Assembly: GCA_050186725.1 (NCBI GenBank)
Contig: JBFWYG010000002.1
Span: forward strand, 102,957 to 166,956
DNA length: 64,000 nucleotides
From: JADJYF01 sp050186725
Lineage (GTDB): Bacteria; Pseudomonadota; Gammaproteobacteria; Ga0077536
Reading direction: 5' to 3'
Shown here: positions 1-10,204 of the stretch, in pieces
Layout: every line of letters starts with the position of its first letter
Position numbering within the stretch: position 1 is the first letter of the stretch
Made by a program: the position numbers and the translations under genes
Notes under the pieces: generated by a model
Seen by the model: only the letters and a program-made list of their open reading frames with translations
Databases searched by the model: none
Told to the model about the DNA's origin: nothing

Positions 1-653
1 TGCGCCAGGCGCCGATCGAGACGGCCCGCCATGATGTCGCCGGTGGCGGCGGTCAGGGTCGCCACGCGCTGCATAAGCCGGTTGCTCATGATGAGTCCGC
101 CGATGGTGGCGAGCACCATGATCACGCCGACGCCGAGCAGCAGCGCGCGGTTGAAGATGCTCTTCAGCTGCTCTAGCTGCTCGACGTTGCGTCCCACCAG
201 GAGGTGCAGGCCGTCCTGCAGCCAGTAGACCCGCGCGCGGGCCGGCACGGCGCGCCCGTCGGGGCGGTGATGCACGAACTCCACCCAGCCGTCGGCCTTG
301 GCCGCGGTCTGCGGCCAGGCCAGCAGGTTGCCGGCCAGCGGCTGGTTGTCGCGCGTGGCGAAGAGATACAGCATCGAGCCGGAGCGATCGTTCTCCAGGC
401 GATGCACGATCACCTGCACCAGGCGCTGCAGACCATGCTCGCCGTACTGCTCGGCGAGCCCGTTGACCTCGGCCTGCAGGGTCGCGTCAGTCTCGCGCAC
501 CAGGAGCCCGATGGTCGACCAGTAGAAGAACATGGTGAGCAGCGCGGCCGAGCAGATAAAGAGCCCCGTGTAGAACAGCGTGAGCTGAAAGGCGCTGGTG
601 CGCAGCAGGACCTTGAGGCGCGCCAGCAGTCCGCGCGATACCTCAGCGGCCAT
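1..653 (-). CDS. Two-component sensor histidine kinase, N-terminal part (runs off window)
   Basis: The minus strand reads open from an ATG at 651-653 to the window edge, giving about 217 residues. A first membrane segment at about residues 20-45 is followed by a periplasmic sensor region of about 120 residues. A second membrane segment at about 170-190 leads into the start of a HAMP-like linker. The kinase core lies outside the window. The start codon overlaps the end of the response-regulator gene by 11 bases, so the two are translationally coupled. The layout is that of an EnvZ/CusS-type inner-membrane kinase; the signal is unknown. Confidence 0.8.
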   Translation of the reverse strand, partial: MAAEVSRGLLARLKVLLRTSAFQLTLFYTGLFICSAALLTMFFYWSTIGLLVRETDATLQAEVNGLAEQYGEHGLQRLVQVIVHRLENDRSGSMLYLFATRDNQPLAGNLLAWPQTAAKADGWVEFVHHRPDGRAVPARARVYWLQDGLHLLVGRNVEQLEQLKSIFNRALLLGVGVIMVLATIGGLIMSNRLMQRVATLTAATGDIMAGRLDRRLA

Positions 654-1335
654 GGACGCCGGCGTCCGCCGCGAGGCGATAGCCCGCGCCGCGCACGGTA
701 TGCAGCAGCGGCTGCTCGAAGCCGCGATCGACCTTCGCGCGCAGCCGGCTGACGTGCACGTCGATGACGTTGGTCTGCGGATCGAAGTGGTAGTCCCACA
801 CGTGTTCCAGCAGCATGGTGCGGGTCACCACCTGGCCGGCGTGGCGCATGAGGAATTCGAGCAGGCGGAACTCGCGCGGCTGCAGTTCGATCTCGGCGCC
901 GCCGCGCTTGACCACGCGCGCCATGAGATCCATTTCGAGATCTCCGACCTTCAAGACCGTCACCGGCCCGTCCGGCACGCTGCGCCGCGCCAGCGCCTCG
1001 ATGCGCGCCTCGAGTTCACTGAAGGCGAAGGGCTTCACCAGGTAGTCGTCGGCGCCGGCGCGCAGACCACCGACGCGCTGATCGACCTCGCCGAGCGCGG
1101 ACAGCAGCAGCACCGGCACACGGTTGCCCGAGGCGCGCAGCGTGCGCAGCACGGTCAGGCCGTCGACCTGCGGCAGCATGCGATCGAGCACCACGAGGTC
1201 GAACTGCTCGGTGGTCGCGAGCAGGAGCCCGCTGCGGCCGTCGGCCGCCACGTCCACCGTGTGGCCGGCCTGCAAGAGGCCGTTCTGAATGAACTCGCGC
1301 GTGTCGCGATCGTCTTCCACGACCAGCAGGTGCAC
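643..1335 (-). CDS. OmpR/PhoB-family response regulator
   Basis: This 230-residue protein has a receiver domain (about 1-115) with acidic pocket E7/D8/D9, phosphoacceptor D51 in LDRMLP and the conserved K101 in VKPF. A winged-helix DNA-binding domain (about 130-225) follows, with the usual LLE, Y-x-F-D-P and VRGxGY signatures. The start is a GTG with GGGAG about eight bases upstream. It is co-transcribed with the kinase at 1-653. The divergently read DegP-like protease at 1512 makes an envelope-stress or metal regulon plausible, but that is inference. Confidence 0.92.
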   Translation of the reverse strand: MHLLVVEDDRDTREFIQNGLLQAGHTVDVAADGRSGLLLATTEQFDLVVLDRMLPQVDGLTVLRTLRASGNRVPVLLLSALGEVDQRVGGLRAGADDYLVKPFAFSELEARIEALARRSVPDGPVTVLKVGDLEMDLMARVVKRGGAEIELQPREFRLLEFLMRHAGQVVTRTMLLEHVWDYHFDPQTNVIDVHVSRLRAKVDRGFEQPLLHTVRGAGYRLAADAGVHGR

Positions 1336-1511
1336 AGCCTGGCTCCCGAGCTACCGTCGCGCGGCATTGTGCCGGCAATCCACGGCAGCGCCTACCCGCG
1401 ACGGCGCGCCGCGCATTACCAAAAATTAATCGCGCGGCAAGGCTCGAGTAACGCGGCCCTGCCTAGGATGCGCTCCATCGAGATGGCAGGTGCCTGCCGA
1501 GGAGTTCCAGC

Positions 1512-3008
1512 TTGAAGACCCGCACCCTCACCAAGCGTCGTATCGACACCCGTCTCGCGCTCGGCCTTGCCGTGCCGCTCGCGCTGGGCGCCGCCTGGAC
1601 CGCCTGGCCAGGCGCCGAGGCCGCCAGCGCACCGAGCTTCGCCCAGCCGCAGTTCGCCGACGTGATCGCAGCCGCCCAGCCGGCGGTGGTGAAGATCTCG
1701 GTGGTGAAGAGCGGCGCGCAGGTGTCGCACATGAGCGGTCAGCCCATGCCTTTCGATCCCGACTCGCCGATGGGCCAATTCTTCCGCCGCTTCGGCCCCG
1801 GGCCCTTCGCCTTTGCGCCCGAGGGCCAACCGCGGGTCGAAGGCCTCGGCTCGGGCTTCGTCATCGACGCGGCCGGCTACGTGGTGACCAACAACCACGT
1901 CATCGACGGCGCGGACGACATCAAGGTCAGCCTGCACGACGGTCGTGAGCTGCCCGCCAAACTCATCGGCGCGGATCCCCAGACCGATCTCGCGCTGCTC
2001 AAGGTCGAGACCAAGGACAAGCTGCCCGCCATCGCCTTCGGCGACTCTGACGGCGCGCGGGTCGGCGACTGGGTGGTCGCCATCGGCAATCCCTTCGGCC
2101 TCGGTGGCACCGCCACCGCCGGCATCATCTCGGCGCGTGGGCGCGATATCCATTCCGGTCCCTACGACGACTACCTGCAGATCGACGCGCCGATCAACAG
2201 CGGCAATTCCGGCGGGCCGGTGATCAACGCGGAGGGCAAGGTGGTCGGCGTCAACACCGCGATCTTCTCGCCCAACGGCGGCAACATCGGCATCGGTTTC
2301 GCCATTCCGGCGCGTGAGGCCGCGCGGGTCGTGGGCGAACTGCGCGAGCATGGCGGCGTGACCCGCGGCTGGCTCGGCGTGCAGATCCAGCCCGTGACGA
2401 GCGAGATGGCCGAGGCCCTCGGCGCCAAGGCCGCGCGCGGCGCGCTGGTCGCGGCGGTGATGGACAAGAGCCCGGCGGCGCGCGCCGGCGTGCAGGTCGG
2501 CGACGTGATTCTCGCCTTCGACACCAAGACCATCCAGGACGCGCGCGATCTGAGCAAGGCGGTGGCGGCCGCCGAGCCGGGCAGCAAGGTGCGCATCAGC
2601 GTCCTGCGCGACGGCCACGAGCGCGAACTCAACACCGTGGTCGACCGCAATGCAGAGGACCAGGTGGCGTCGAACGACGCGTTGCCCAAGGGCGATAGCG
2701 CCGGCTCCAACCGCCTGGCCGAGGAACTCGGCGTCGCGCTCGGCCCGGTGTCACCGGAAGCGCGCCAGCAGTTGAACCTCGCCGATGACGTCAAGGGCGC
2801 GCTGGTGGTGGGCGTCAAGGGCGGCAGCGTGGCCGACGACAGCGGACTCAAGCCCGGTGACATCATCGTGCGCGTCAACCGCGACGAAGTGGCCGACACC
2901 AAGGCCGCGCAGCGCGCGCTGGTCGCGGCCCGCGACGACAAGCGCCCGGTGGTGGTGCTGGTCCGCCGCGGCGAGCAGCAGTTCTTCACCTCGATGAAGC
3001 TCGGTTGA
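1512..3008 (+). CDS. Periplasmic serine protease, DegP/HtrA (Do) family
   Basis: This 498-residue protein degrades or refolds misfolded periplasmic proteins. An N-terminal signal sequence (about 1-38) is followed by a trypsin-like domain with catalytic triad H129, D159 and S233 (GNSGGP). PDZ domains lie at about 280-370 and 400-490. Length and order fit the DegP/MucD subfamily. The start is TTG at 1512, supported by GAGGAG at 1499-1504; no ATG fits the signal peptide. It is read divergently from the two-component system, and a strong terminator follows at 3072. Confidence 0.93.
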   Translation: MKTRTLTKRRIDTRLALGLAVPLALGAAWTAWPGAEAASAPSFAQPQFADVIAAAQPAVVKISVVKSGAQVSHMSGQPMPFDPDSPMGQFFRRFGPGPFAFAPEGQPRVEGLGSGFVIDAAGYVVTNNHVIDGADDIKVSLHDGRELPAKLIGADPQTDLALLKVETKDKLPAIAFGDSDGARVGDWVVAIGNPFGLGGTATAGIISARGRDIHSGPYDDYLQIDAPINSGNSGGPVINAEGKVVGVNTAIFSPNGGNIGIGFAIPAREAARVVGELREHGGVTRGWLGVQIQPVTSEMAEALGAKAARGALVAAVMDKSPAARAGVQVGDVILAFDTKTIQDARDLSKAVAAAEPGSKVRISVLRDGHERELNTVVDRNAEDQVASNDALPKGDSAGSNRLAEELGVALGPVSPEARQQLNLADDVKGALVVGVKGGSVADDSGLKPGDIIVRVNRDEVADTKAAQRALVAARDDKRPVVVLVRRGEQQFFTSMKLG

Positions 3009-3071
3009 GGCCGGGCAGGATTTCAAGAGCGTCTTCCTTCGAAGTCTCCACCCCCCCCTCCACAAGGGTTG

Positions 3072-3098
3072 CCCCGGCCTCGTGCCGGGGTTTTTTTT
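3072..3098 (+). terminator. Rho-independent terminator after the HtrA-family gene
   Basis: A perfect 7-bp G+C stem (CCCCGGC with GCCGGGG, 5-base loop) is followed directly by eight T residues on the plus strand. It lies 64 bases after the protease stop codon. Confidence 0.92.
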
Positions 3099-3110
3099 GT
3101 GGTCTGTGCT

Positions 3111-3193
3111 GTAGGGCCGATTTCAATCGGCCACGCACGGCATCGCCGAGATGGAAGAAAGGCCACGCATGGCGGGTTGAAACCCGCCCTACA
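3111..3193. repeat. REP pair (BIME-like), two inverted GTAG-headed palindromes
   Basis: Two short palindromes face each other. The outer 5' end reads GTAGG followed by an 8-bp stem GGCCGATT with a two-base loop. The 3' half is an inverted copy with stem GGCGGGTT ending in CCTAC. The same composite recurs at 8749, 26662 (opposite orientation), 62477, 63859 and 63949. A GTAG head plus a short palindrome is the known form of REP elements mobilised by RAYT (TnpA-REP) transposases; no such transposase gene is in the window. Confidence 0.85.
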
Positions 3194-3199
3194 GCCGGC

Positions 3200-4117
3200 T
3201 CAGAACGTGAACATCTCGCGGAACTCGCGCAGGTCCTCGGCGAGACTGCGCTCGGGCAGCGCGTGCAGCGCGCCCATCGCGGGGTCCGGACGGACTTCGA
3301 GATCCAGGAGCGGCATGTGCTGGTCGACGAAGATCATCTCGAGGCTCGGATAGAGCTCGCGCAGCGTGTCGATGACGTCGGCGATGCTCTGGTTCTTGTC
3401 GACCAGGTTGTAGACCCCGCCCGGCAGCGTGGTGCTGGCGAGCTGGTGCAGGATGTCCACCGCGCGCGCCATGCTGATGTAGGGGCGACGGTGGCTCACC
3501 GCGCCGTGGAGCGTGATGCGTCCATCGAAGTGCGCGTCGAACAGCAGTCGGTTGATGGTCGCGTCCATGCGCAGGTTCTTCGAGTAACCGTAGATGTTGG
3601 CGGCGCGCACCACGTAGCAGCGGCGCTTCTCCATCAGCCGGCGCACGTGTTCTTCGCCGCGCAGCTTGGTGATGCCGTAGTAACTCTCGGGACGGGTCGG
3701 CGCCGACGCATCCTCGACGCTCGCGCCGACGCCGTACACCGCCACGCTGCTCAGGTACACCAGCCGCTGGACCTCGCTCTCCTCCACCGCGTAGACGAGT
3801 TCGGCCGTGCCCCAGTGGTTGGTCTGCTCGAAGGCGTGGGGATTCTGCTCGGCGTTGGCCGTGGAGACCGTGGCCGCGAGGTGGTAGACCACGTCCACGC
3901 CCGCCATCAGCTTGCGCAGCTTGCGGCTGTCGAGAATGTCGCCGCGCACGAAGCGGATATTGGCCCGCGGCAGCTTGCGCAGGCCCGTGAACAGGTTGTA
4001 GTTGCCCTTCGCGAGGTTGTCGTAGATGACGATTTCGTCGATGCCGCGCGCGGCGGCCAGGCGATAGACCAGTTCGTTGCCGACGTAGCCGGCGCCGCCG
4101 GTGATGAGGACGCGCAT
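3200..4117 (-). CDS. NAD-dependent epimerase/dehydratase (extended SDR)
   Basis: This 305-residue protein has the Rossmann dinucleotide motif GGAGYVG at residues 7-13 and a downstream YYGITK active-site motif, both typical of nucleotide-sugar epimerases and dehydratases. Length fits the family. Its ATG lies directly beside the stop codon of the sulfonucleotide reductase gene, so it is the last gene of the cysK-reductase-epimerase unit. The substrate cannot be read from the sequence. Linkage to sulfate reduction suggests a sulfated or sulfur-containing sugar nucleotide, which is speculative. Confidence 0.85.
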   Translation of the reverse strand: MRVLITGGAGYVGNELVYRLAAARGIDEIVIYDNLAKGNYNLFTGLRKLPRANIRFVRGDILDSRKLRKLMAGVDVVYHLAATVSTANAEQNPHAFEQTNHWGTAELVYAVEESEVQRLVYLSSVAVYGVGASVEDASAPTRPESYYGITKLRGEEHVRRLMEKRRCYVVRAANIYGYSKNLRMDATINRLLFDAHFDGRITLHGAVSHRRPYISMARAVDILHQLASTTLPGGVYNLVDKNQSIADVIDTLRELYPSLEMIFVDQHMPLLDLEVRPDPAMGALHALPERSLAEDLREFREMFTF

Positions 4118-4803
4118 CTATTTCTGGACCAGCTCGGTGTGCAGGCCGCACTCGGTCTTGTTCATGCCGAACCAGCGCGAGTTGCGCTCGTTGCCGTCGT
4201 CGAGGAACTTGGTGGTGCAGGGCTCGCAGCCGATGCTGAGATAGCCCGCCGACTCCAGCGGGTGCGGGCGCAGCCGGTAGCGCTTGCCGTAGGCGTGGAT
4301 CATGCGCGCCGTCCAGTTCAGCATCGGGTGGTAGCGCAGCGCGCCGTGGGGCGCCCGCTCCTCCTCGCGCATCGCCTTGCGATTGTCGTTCTGGTCGCCG
4401 CGGATGCCGTTGATCCACACGTCGTGACTCATCAGCACCGGTTCCAGCGGCTGCACCTTGTTGAGAAAACAGCAGTAGTCCGGGTCCGAGGCGAAGTACA
4501 GATGTCCCTGGTGATCGAGCTGGTGGATCTTTGGCACCAGCGGCTTCAAGCCGATGATGCGGATGCCGAATTCCTCGGCGATGCGGTCGGCGAAGGCGAG
4601 CGTCTCCGGGAACAGGAAGCCGGTGTTGGTGAAGTACACCGGGATGCTGTTGTCCAGCCTGCTCAAAATGTGCAGCAGCGGCAGGCTGTGGGACTGGAAG
4701 GACGAGGTCGCGAACATGCGCTTGCCGGCCGCCCGGTAGGCGGCGAGCTTGGCGCGTATCGGCTCGATGGCGGCGTCGAGGTCGTCCGCCGCGACGACCT
4801 GGC

Positions 4804-4807
<4 letters not shown>
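4118..4807 (-). CDS. Sulfonucleotide (APS/PAPS) reductase, [4Fe-4S] type
   Basis: This 229-residue protein reduces activated sulfate to sulfite. It ends in the family signature ECGLH, whose cysteine attacks the substrate sulfur. The two cysteine pairs that bind a [4Fe-4S] cluster are present: CC in DYCCFLN and CxxC in GCEPC. Enzymes with these pairs usually use APS; those without use PAPS. The GTG start overlaps the cysteine-synthase stop by four bases (GTGA). It supplies sulfite for the sulfide used by the co-transcribed cysteine synthase. Confidence 0.88.
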
Positions 4808-5760
<953 letters not shown>

Positions 5761-5808
5761 GGTCGGTCTCCGGGGGGCGAATGGCGCGCGCCGCGCGGCG
5801 CGCGGGCA

Positions 5809-6822
5809 TCACAGGTTGGGTATGACCTTCTCGCCGAACAGGCGGATGTCGGCGAGCGCCTCGGCCTGCGGCGGGCCGCCGGGCTGACGCATGCGCAACA
5901 TGACGTAGTCGGGCTGGATCTCTTCCTTCCACATCTGCAGCTGTTCCAGGCACTGGGCCGGAGAACCCGCGATCAGGCGATCGCGCGCCGCGACCTCGAA
6001 GGACAGATCCTCGGCGGTCTTGACGTCCTTGATGTAGTCATCGCGCACGTAGGCGCCGTAGTGCATGTACCAGCGATGGGTGGTCATGGTCGGCCCGCTC
6101 TTGGCCACGCAGGCCTGCCAGTCGTCGCCGATCACGCAGTCGCGCATCAGCACGATGAAGGGCTTGCGGCCGTGCTTGCGCGCCTCTTCGCGGTACTGGC
6201 GCGCATAGTCCTTGATCACCGGCAGCGACTGGATCGGATCGGCGATCCAGCCGTCGCCCATGCGCCCGGCGCGCTCGAGCCCCGCCGGCACCCAGCCCGC
6301 CAGCCAGATGGGCGGACCGCCCGCCTGGTAGGCCGGCGGCGTGACGCGCACGTTGTCAATCTTGTGGTAGCGGCTCGGATAGCTGAAGGGCTCGCCGGTC
6401 CAGGCCTGGCGCAGGATCTCGACGCACTCCTCGGTACGCCCGGCGCGCTGCGTGAGCGGCACGCCGAAGGCGTCGAAGTCGGGCGGCTGGTAGCCGATAC
6501 CGACCGCGGCGACCATGCGTCCGCGCGTCGCCTGGTCGACCACCGCGATGTCTTCGGCGAGACGAATGGGATGGTAGAGCGGCGCGAGCAGCACGCAGGT
6601 ACCGACCTTGATGCGCCGCGTGCGCACGCCGATCATGCCGGCCAGCAGCACCGGCGCCGGCAGGTAGCTGTCCTGCTGCTGGTGATGCTCGGTGAAGAAG
6701 AAGCCGTCGAAGCCGACCTGCTCGCAAAGCTCCGCCTGCTCGATCAGTTCCTCGATGACACCCGCGCTGTTCTTGCCGTCCGGCGCATCCTGGGTGCAGG
6801 GAAAGTAGCCTACGGGCAGCAT
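5809..6822 (-). CDS. LLM-class flavin-dependent oxidoreductase
   Basis: This protein of 337 residues has a luciferase-like TIM-barrel fold. It carries motifs typical of the family, including the FFTEHH segment near the N-terminus and GGPPIWLAGW in the middle. Such proteins use FMN or F420 to oxidise organic substrates. A longer frame begins at 6861, but the ATG at 6822 has a perfect AGGAGG at 6830-6835 and matches family N-termini (MLPVGYF). It is read divergently from the acyl-CoA synthetase at 6976. Confidence 0.85.
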   Translation of the reverse strand: MLPVGYFPCTQDAPDGKNSAGVIEELIEQAELCEQVGFDGFFFTEHHQQQDSYLPAPVLLAGMIGVRTRRIKVGTCVLLAPLYHPIRLAEDIAVVDQATRGRMVAAVGIGYQPPDFDAFGVPLTQRAGRTEECVEILRQAWTGEPFSYPSRYHKIDNVRVTPPAYQAGGPPIWLAGWVPAGLERAGRMGDGWIADPIQSLPVIKDYARQYREEARKHGRKPFIVLMRDCVIGDDWQACVAKSGPTMTTHRWYMHYGAYVRDDYIKDVKTAEDLSFEVAARDRLIAGSPAQCLEQLQMWKEEIQPDYVMLRMRQPGGPPQAEALADIRLFGEKVIPNL

Positions 6823-6975
6823 CGACGAACCTCCTACGGGATTGGCGTGGCGTGCCGGCATTCTGTCAAAACCCTCCGCCAGCGGAAACCGTGGAGCGCC
6901 TCGCCGTCCCGTCGCCGCTGCCCGCGCTGGCCCAGCCCGCTACAATCGCCGCAGATATTCCGGGGAGTGCTATCC

Positions 6976-8610
6976 ATGTTCCTGAATCACCAGGCCGACT
7001 ACGCAGGCATGCGCGCCGGGTTCGACTGGGAAGGCCGCGTGCCCGCGACGCTGAACCTGGCGCGCGAGGTGTGCGAACGCTGGGCCGGGGACCGCGAGCG
7101 CCTGGCGCTGATCTATGAACACGCCGATCGCAGCGTCGAGCGCTACACCTACGCGGAACTGAACGAGTACGCGAGCCGCTTCGCCAACGTCCTGCGTGAC
7201 CGCGGACTGGTGCTGGGCGATCGCCTGTCGGTGCTGCTCTCGCAGCATCCCGAGACCACGCTCACCCACATCGCGGCGTGGAAGCTCGGCATGGTCTCCG
7301 GTCCGACCTCGGTCTTGTTCGGCACCGACGCGCTCACCTATCGACTGAACCACAGCCGCGCGCGCGTGCTGGTCACCGACAGCGACAACCTGCCCAAGGT
7401 GCGCGCCATTCGCGCCGACTGTCCGCACCTCGAGCACGTGTTCCTGATCGACGACGCCGCGCACGATGCCGACAATTTCTGGCGCGTGCTGGAGCACGCC
7501 TCGCCGAGTTGTCCGGCGGTGGACACCGCGGCTGACGACCCGGCGTGGATCAGCTACACCTCGGGTACCACCGGCGCGCCCAAGGGCGCGCTTCAACCCC
7601 ATCGCCTGCTGCTCGGCATGCTGCCCAGTCTCGAGTTCGTATGGGACGCCTTTCCGCGCGCGGGCGACGTTACCTGGTCGCCGGCCGACTGGTCGTGGAT
7701 GGGCGGCTTCGCCGGCGTCATGCTGCCGAGCCTGTGGCACGGGCTCACCACGGTCGGCACCGCGCTCGGCGGCTTCGATCCCGAGAACGCCTACCGCATC
7801 CTGGCCGAGTACGGCGTGACCTGCACACTGCTGGTCCCGACCATGCTGAAGCTCATGCGCCAGGTGCCGAACCCGCGCGCGCGCTACCCGCTCAAGCTGC
7901 GCGTGGTGAAGTCGGGCGCCGAGGCGGTCGGCGCGGAACTGCTGGAGTGGGCCGCGCGCGAACTCGGCGCACAGGTCAACGAAGTGTTCGGCCAGACCGA
8001 ATGCATGGAGCCGCTCGGCAACAACGCCCGCGTGATGCCGGTCAAGCCGGGCTCCATCGGCCGCCCGCTGCCCGGCCACACCTGCGCCATCGTCGACGAC
8101 GAGGGCCGCGAACTGCCGGACGGCGACGTGGGGCACATCGCGGTCAAGGCACCGCATCCGGTGATGTTCCTGGGCTATCTCGACCGGCCCGACGCGACTC
8201 GCGAGAAATACGTCGGCGACTGGCTGCTGACCGGCGACACCGGCTTGCGCGACGCGGACGGCTACTTCTGGTTCAAGGGCCGCGCCGACGACGTCATCAC
8301 CAGCGCCGGCTACCGCATCGGGCCGACCGAGATCGAGGACGCGCTCATGCGCCACCCGGCGGTGCAGAACGTCGCCGTGATCGGCGTGCCCGATGCGGTG
8401 CGCACCGAGGTGATCAAGGCCTTCGTGGTGCTCGCCGCCGGCTACACCGGCGACGAGGCGCTGGTGGCCGAACTGCAGGACTTCGTGCGCTCACGCCTCG
8501 CGCGCCACGAAGTGCCGCGGCTGATCGAATTCCTCGACGCGCTGCCCATGACCACGACGCACAAGATCATGCGTCGCGAACTGCGTGAGCGGGAGAAGCA
8601 GCGGTCGTGA
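6976..8610 (+). CDS. Acyl-CoA synthetase (AMP-forming), medium-chain type
   Basis: This 544-residue ANL-superfamily enzyme activates a carboxylic acid to its CoA ester through an acyl-adenylate. The P-loop YTSGTTGAPKG is at 194-204. The C-terminal catalytic lysine is K530 in THKIMRRELR, a form seen in acetyl- and medium-chain (ACSM-like) synthetases. An open frame extends upstream to 5083, but that part is antisense to other genes; ATG 6976 has GGGGAG upstream and fits the family N-terminus. The acid substrate is unknown. Confidence 0.88.
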   Translation: MFLNHQADYAGMRAGFDWEGRVPATLNLAREVCERWAGDRERLALIYEHADRSVERYTYAELNEYASRFANVLRDRGLVLGDRLSVLLSQHPETTLTHIAAWKLGMVSGPTSVLFGTDALTYRLNHSRARVLVTDSDNLPKVRAIRADCPHLEHVFLIDDAAHDADNFWRVLEHASPSCPAVDTAADDPAWISYTSGTTGAPKGALQPHRLLLGMLPSLEFVWDAFPRAGDVTWSPADWSWMGGFAGVMLPSLWHGLTTVGTALGGFDPENAYRILAEYGVTCTLLVPTMLKLMRQVPNPRARYPLKLRVVKSGAEAVGAELLEWAARELGAQVNEVFGQTECMEPLGNNARVMPVKPGSIGRPLPGHTCAIVDDEGRELPDGDVGHIAVKAPHPVMFLGYLDRPDATREKYVGDWLLTGDTGLRDADGYFWFKGRADDVITSAGYRIGPTEIEDALMRHPAVQNVAVIGVPDAVRTEVIKAFVVLAAGYTGDEALVAELQDFVRSRLARHEVPRLIEFLDALPMTTTHKIMRRELREREKQRS

Positions 8611-8618
8611 TGGAAACT

Positions 8619-8730
8619 GGGACAGACCACGTTTGCCTGGAGAAATCGTCTGGGGAAACGGGGACAGACCACGTTTGCTACTCAAACGTTGACTGTTGCC
8701 GATTCATTCAAGCAAACGTGGTCTGTCCCC
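8619..8730. repeat. GGGACAGACC-type repeat cluster
   Basis: Two direct copies of GGGACAGACCACGTTTGC at 8619 and 8660 face one inverted copy at 8712-8730, forming a large potential hairpin. The same GGGACAGACC core occurs as near-perfect palindromes at 26148, 39385, 39436 and 62383. Confidence 0.8.
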
Positions 8731-8748
8731 GTTTCCTGCGCCACCGTT

Positions 8749-8842
8749 GTAGGGCCGATTTCAATCGGCCATGCACGGCGCTTCGCTACCCGCTATGCAT
8801 GGCGGGTTGAAACCCGCCCTACAAGGCCGATTTCAATCGGCC
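8749..8842. repeat. REP pair plus an extra half element
   Basis: A GTAGG-headed GGCCGATT palindrome and an inverted GGCGGGTT palindrome ending in CCTAC (8749-8822) are followed at once by a third GGCCGATT palindrome (8824-8842). This is the same composite as at 3111. The 258-base gap between 8610 and 8869 holds only these two repeat families. Confidence 0.85.
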
Positions 8843-8868
8843 TCGCGCAGGCCGGCCCCCACATACCC

Positions 8869-9657
8869 TCACGGTTTCGCGATGTTCTTCGGCTCGAAGT
8901 GCTCGGGCCACCAGGCGCAGGCGGCGAGACCTTCGAGCGCGAGGCCGTAGGGCAGCTGCTCGAGCATCGCGCGCTTGACCTGCATGAGCATCGCCTCGCG
9001 CGTGAGGCGCGTGGTGATCGGCGGCCGCTTGCGGATGAGCCGCGCGAGTTCCCAGGCGCGGTCCAGCAGCCGCGCCTGCGGCATCACTTCGTTGACCACG
9101 CCGAGATTGAGCGCCTCGGCGGCCGAGAGCTGCTGGCCGGTCAGCAGGAAATAGCGGCCGCGGTTCATGCCGAGCAGCATCTGCCACACCACGTGCACGC
9201 CATCGCCCGGCACCAGCCCGCTCGGGAAGTGCGGCGCGTCCTGGAACACGCTGTGATCGGCGGCGAGCACGATGTCGCACAGGAGCGCGAGCTCCGCGTG
9301 CACCGTCGCCGGGCCGTTGACCGCGGCGATCATCGGCGCCTGGATCTCGAGCAGGTTGGTCAGGAGACGCTTGGCGTCGGGCAGCACGTGCTCGCTCCAA
9401 ACTGCGGCGTCGACCCCGCCGCCACCGAGATCCTCCTTGTGGATGAAAGTGTCGCCGGAGCCGGTGAAGATGATCACCTTGTTCTCGGGATCGCTCGCCA
9501 CGTCGGCGAAGCAGTAGCCGAGTTCCTGGTGCGGCGTGAAGCCCCACACGAGGTCGCTGCCCTCGCTGTGCAGGGTCAGCTGCAGGATGCCGTCTTCGCG
9601 CTGGAAGCGGATGTGCTGGTATTTCTGTGCGTATTCCTCGAGCGTCGGCAGTCGCAT
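8869..9657 (-). CDS. Crotonase-fold hydrolase resembling 6-oxocamphor hydrolase
   Basis: This 262-residue crotonase-superfamily protein matches, from memory, 6-oxocamphor hydrolase (CamK), which cleaves a C-C bond of cyclic beta-diketones. All five residues described for that enzyme are present with a constant offset of two: H43, H120, H143, D152 and E242. The segment PHFPSGLVPGDG around H143 and D152 is diagnostic. A normal enoyl-CoA hydratase would instead carry the two catalytic glutamates. ATG 9657 has a near-perfect GGAGGTGA upstream. The natural substrate is unknown; a terpenoid or alicyclic diketone is a reasonable guess. Confidence 0.8.
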   Translation of the reverse strand: MRLPTLEEYAQKYQHIRFQREDGILQLTLHSEGSDLVWGFTPHQELGYCFADVASDPENKVIIFTGSGDTFIHKEDLGGGGVDAAVWSEHVLPDAKRLLTNLLEIQAPMIAAVNGPATVHAELALLCDIVLAADHSVFQDAPHFPSGLVPGDGVHVVWQMLLGMNRGRYFLLTGQQLSAAEALNLGVVNEVMPQARLLDRAWELARLIRKRPPITTRLTREAMLMQVKRAMLEQLPYGLALEGLAACAWWPEHFEPKNIAKP

Positions 9658-9728
9658 GGTGTATCACCTCCCCAGTGATGCATGACAGTGCAAGGAGCTT
9701 AGCACTCCGCCGCCCCGCTCCGTCGTGC

Positions 9729-10142
9729 TCAGCCGCGGCCCAAGGCCAGGATCAGCCGCCACTCGTCGGCCGTCACCGGCATCACCGAGAGCCGCGCCTG
9801 GCGCAGCAGCACGCAGCCGGCGAGACCCGGCTCGGCCTTGATCGCGGCGAGCGTCACCGGCCTGGCCAGCGCTTCGCCGGCGCGCACCTTGACCGCCACG
9901 AAGCGACCGCTCTCGTCCTTGGGATCGGCGAAGGCCGCGCCCAGCACTTCGGCCAGTCCCACCACCTGCTTTTCCTTGCCGGTGTGGTAGACGAGGCAGG
10001 TGTCACCACGCTGCATCTGGCGCAGATAACCGGCCGCCTGGTGATTGCGGATGCCGTCCCAGGTCTCGCCGCGCGCGCCGGCGGCCTCGAGTTCGGCAAA
10101 GGAGAATTCGTCGGGTTCGGTCTTCAGGAGCCAATGGGCCAT
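9729..10142 (-). CDS. EVE-domain protein
   Basis: This 137-residue protein begins HWLLKTEPDEFSF and contains WDGIRNHQA, the hallmarks of the EVE domain (PUA-like fold, related to human THYN1). EVE domains are thought to bind modified bases in DNA or RNA. The full domain fills the protein. ATG 10142 has GGAG about eight bases upstream; a longer frame through the transporter gene upstream is not coding. Confidence 0.88.
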   Translation of the reverse strand: MAHWLLKTEPDEFSFAELEAAGARGETWDGIRNHQAAGYLRQMQRGDTCLVYHTGKEKQVVGLAEVLGAAFADPKDESGRFVAVKVRAGEALARPVTLAAIKAEPGLAGCVLLRQARLSVMPVTADEWRLILALGRG

Positions 10143-10204
10143 GACGGCACTCCGCGCGGCGTGGGCCACGATCATCGCCGTCGCGCGCGGCGCGGGCAAC
10201 GGAC

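Noticed and set aside
8749..8842. CRISPR or tRNA-like palindromes
   Set aside because: The palindromes match the dispersed REP family with GTAG heads; there is no spacer periodicity and no cloverleaf.
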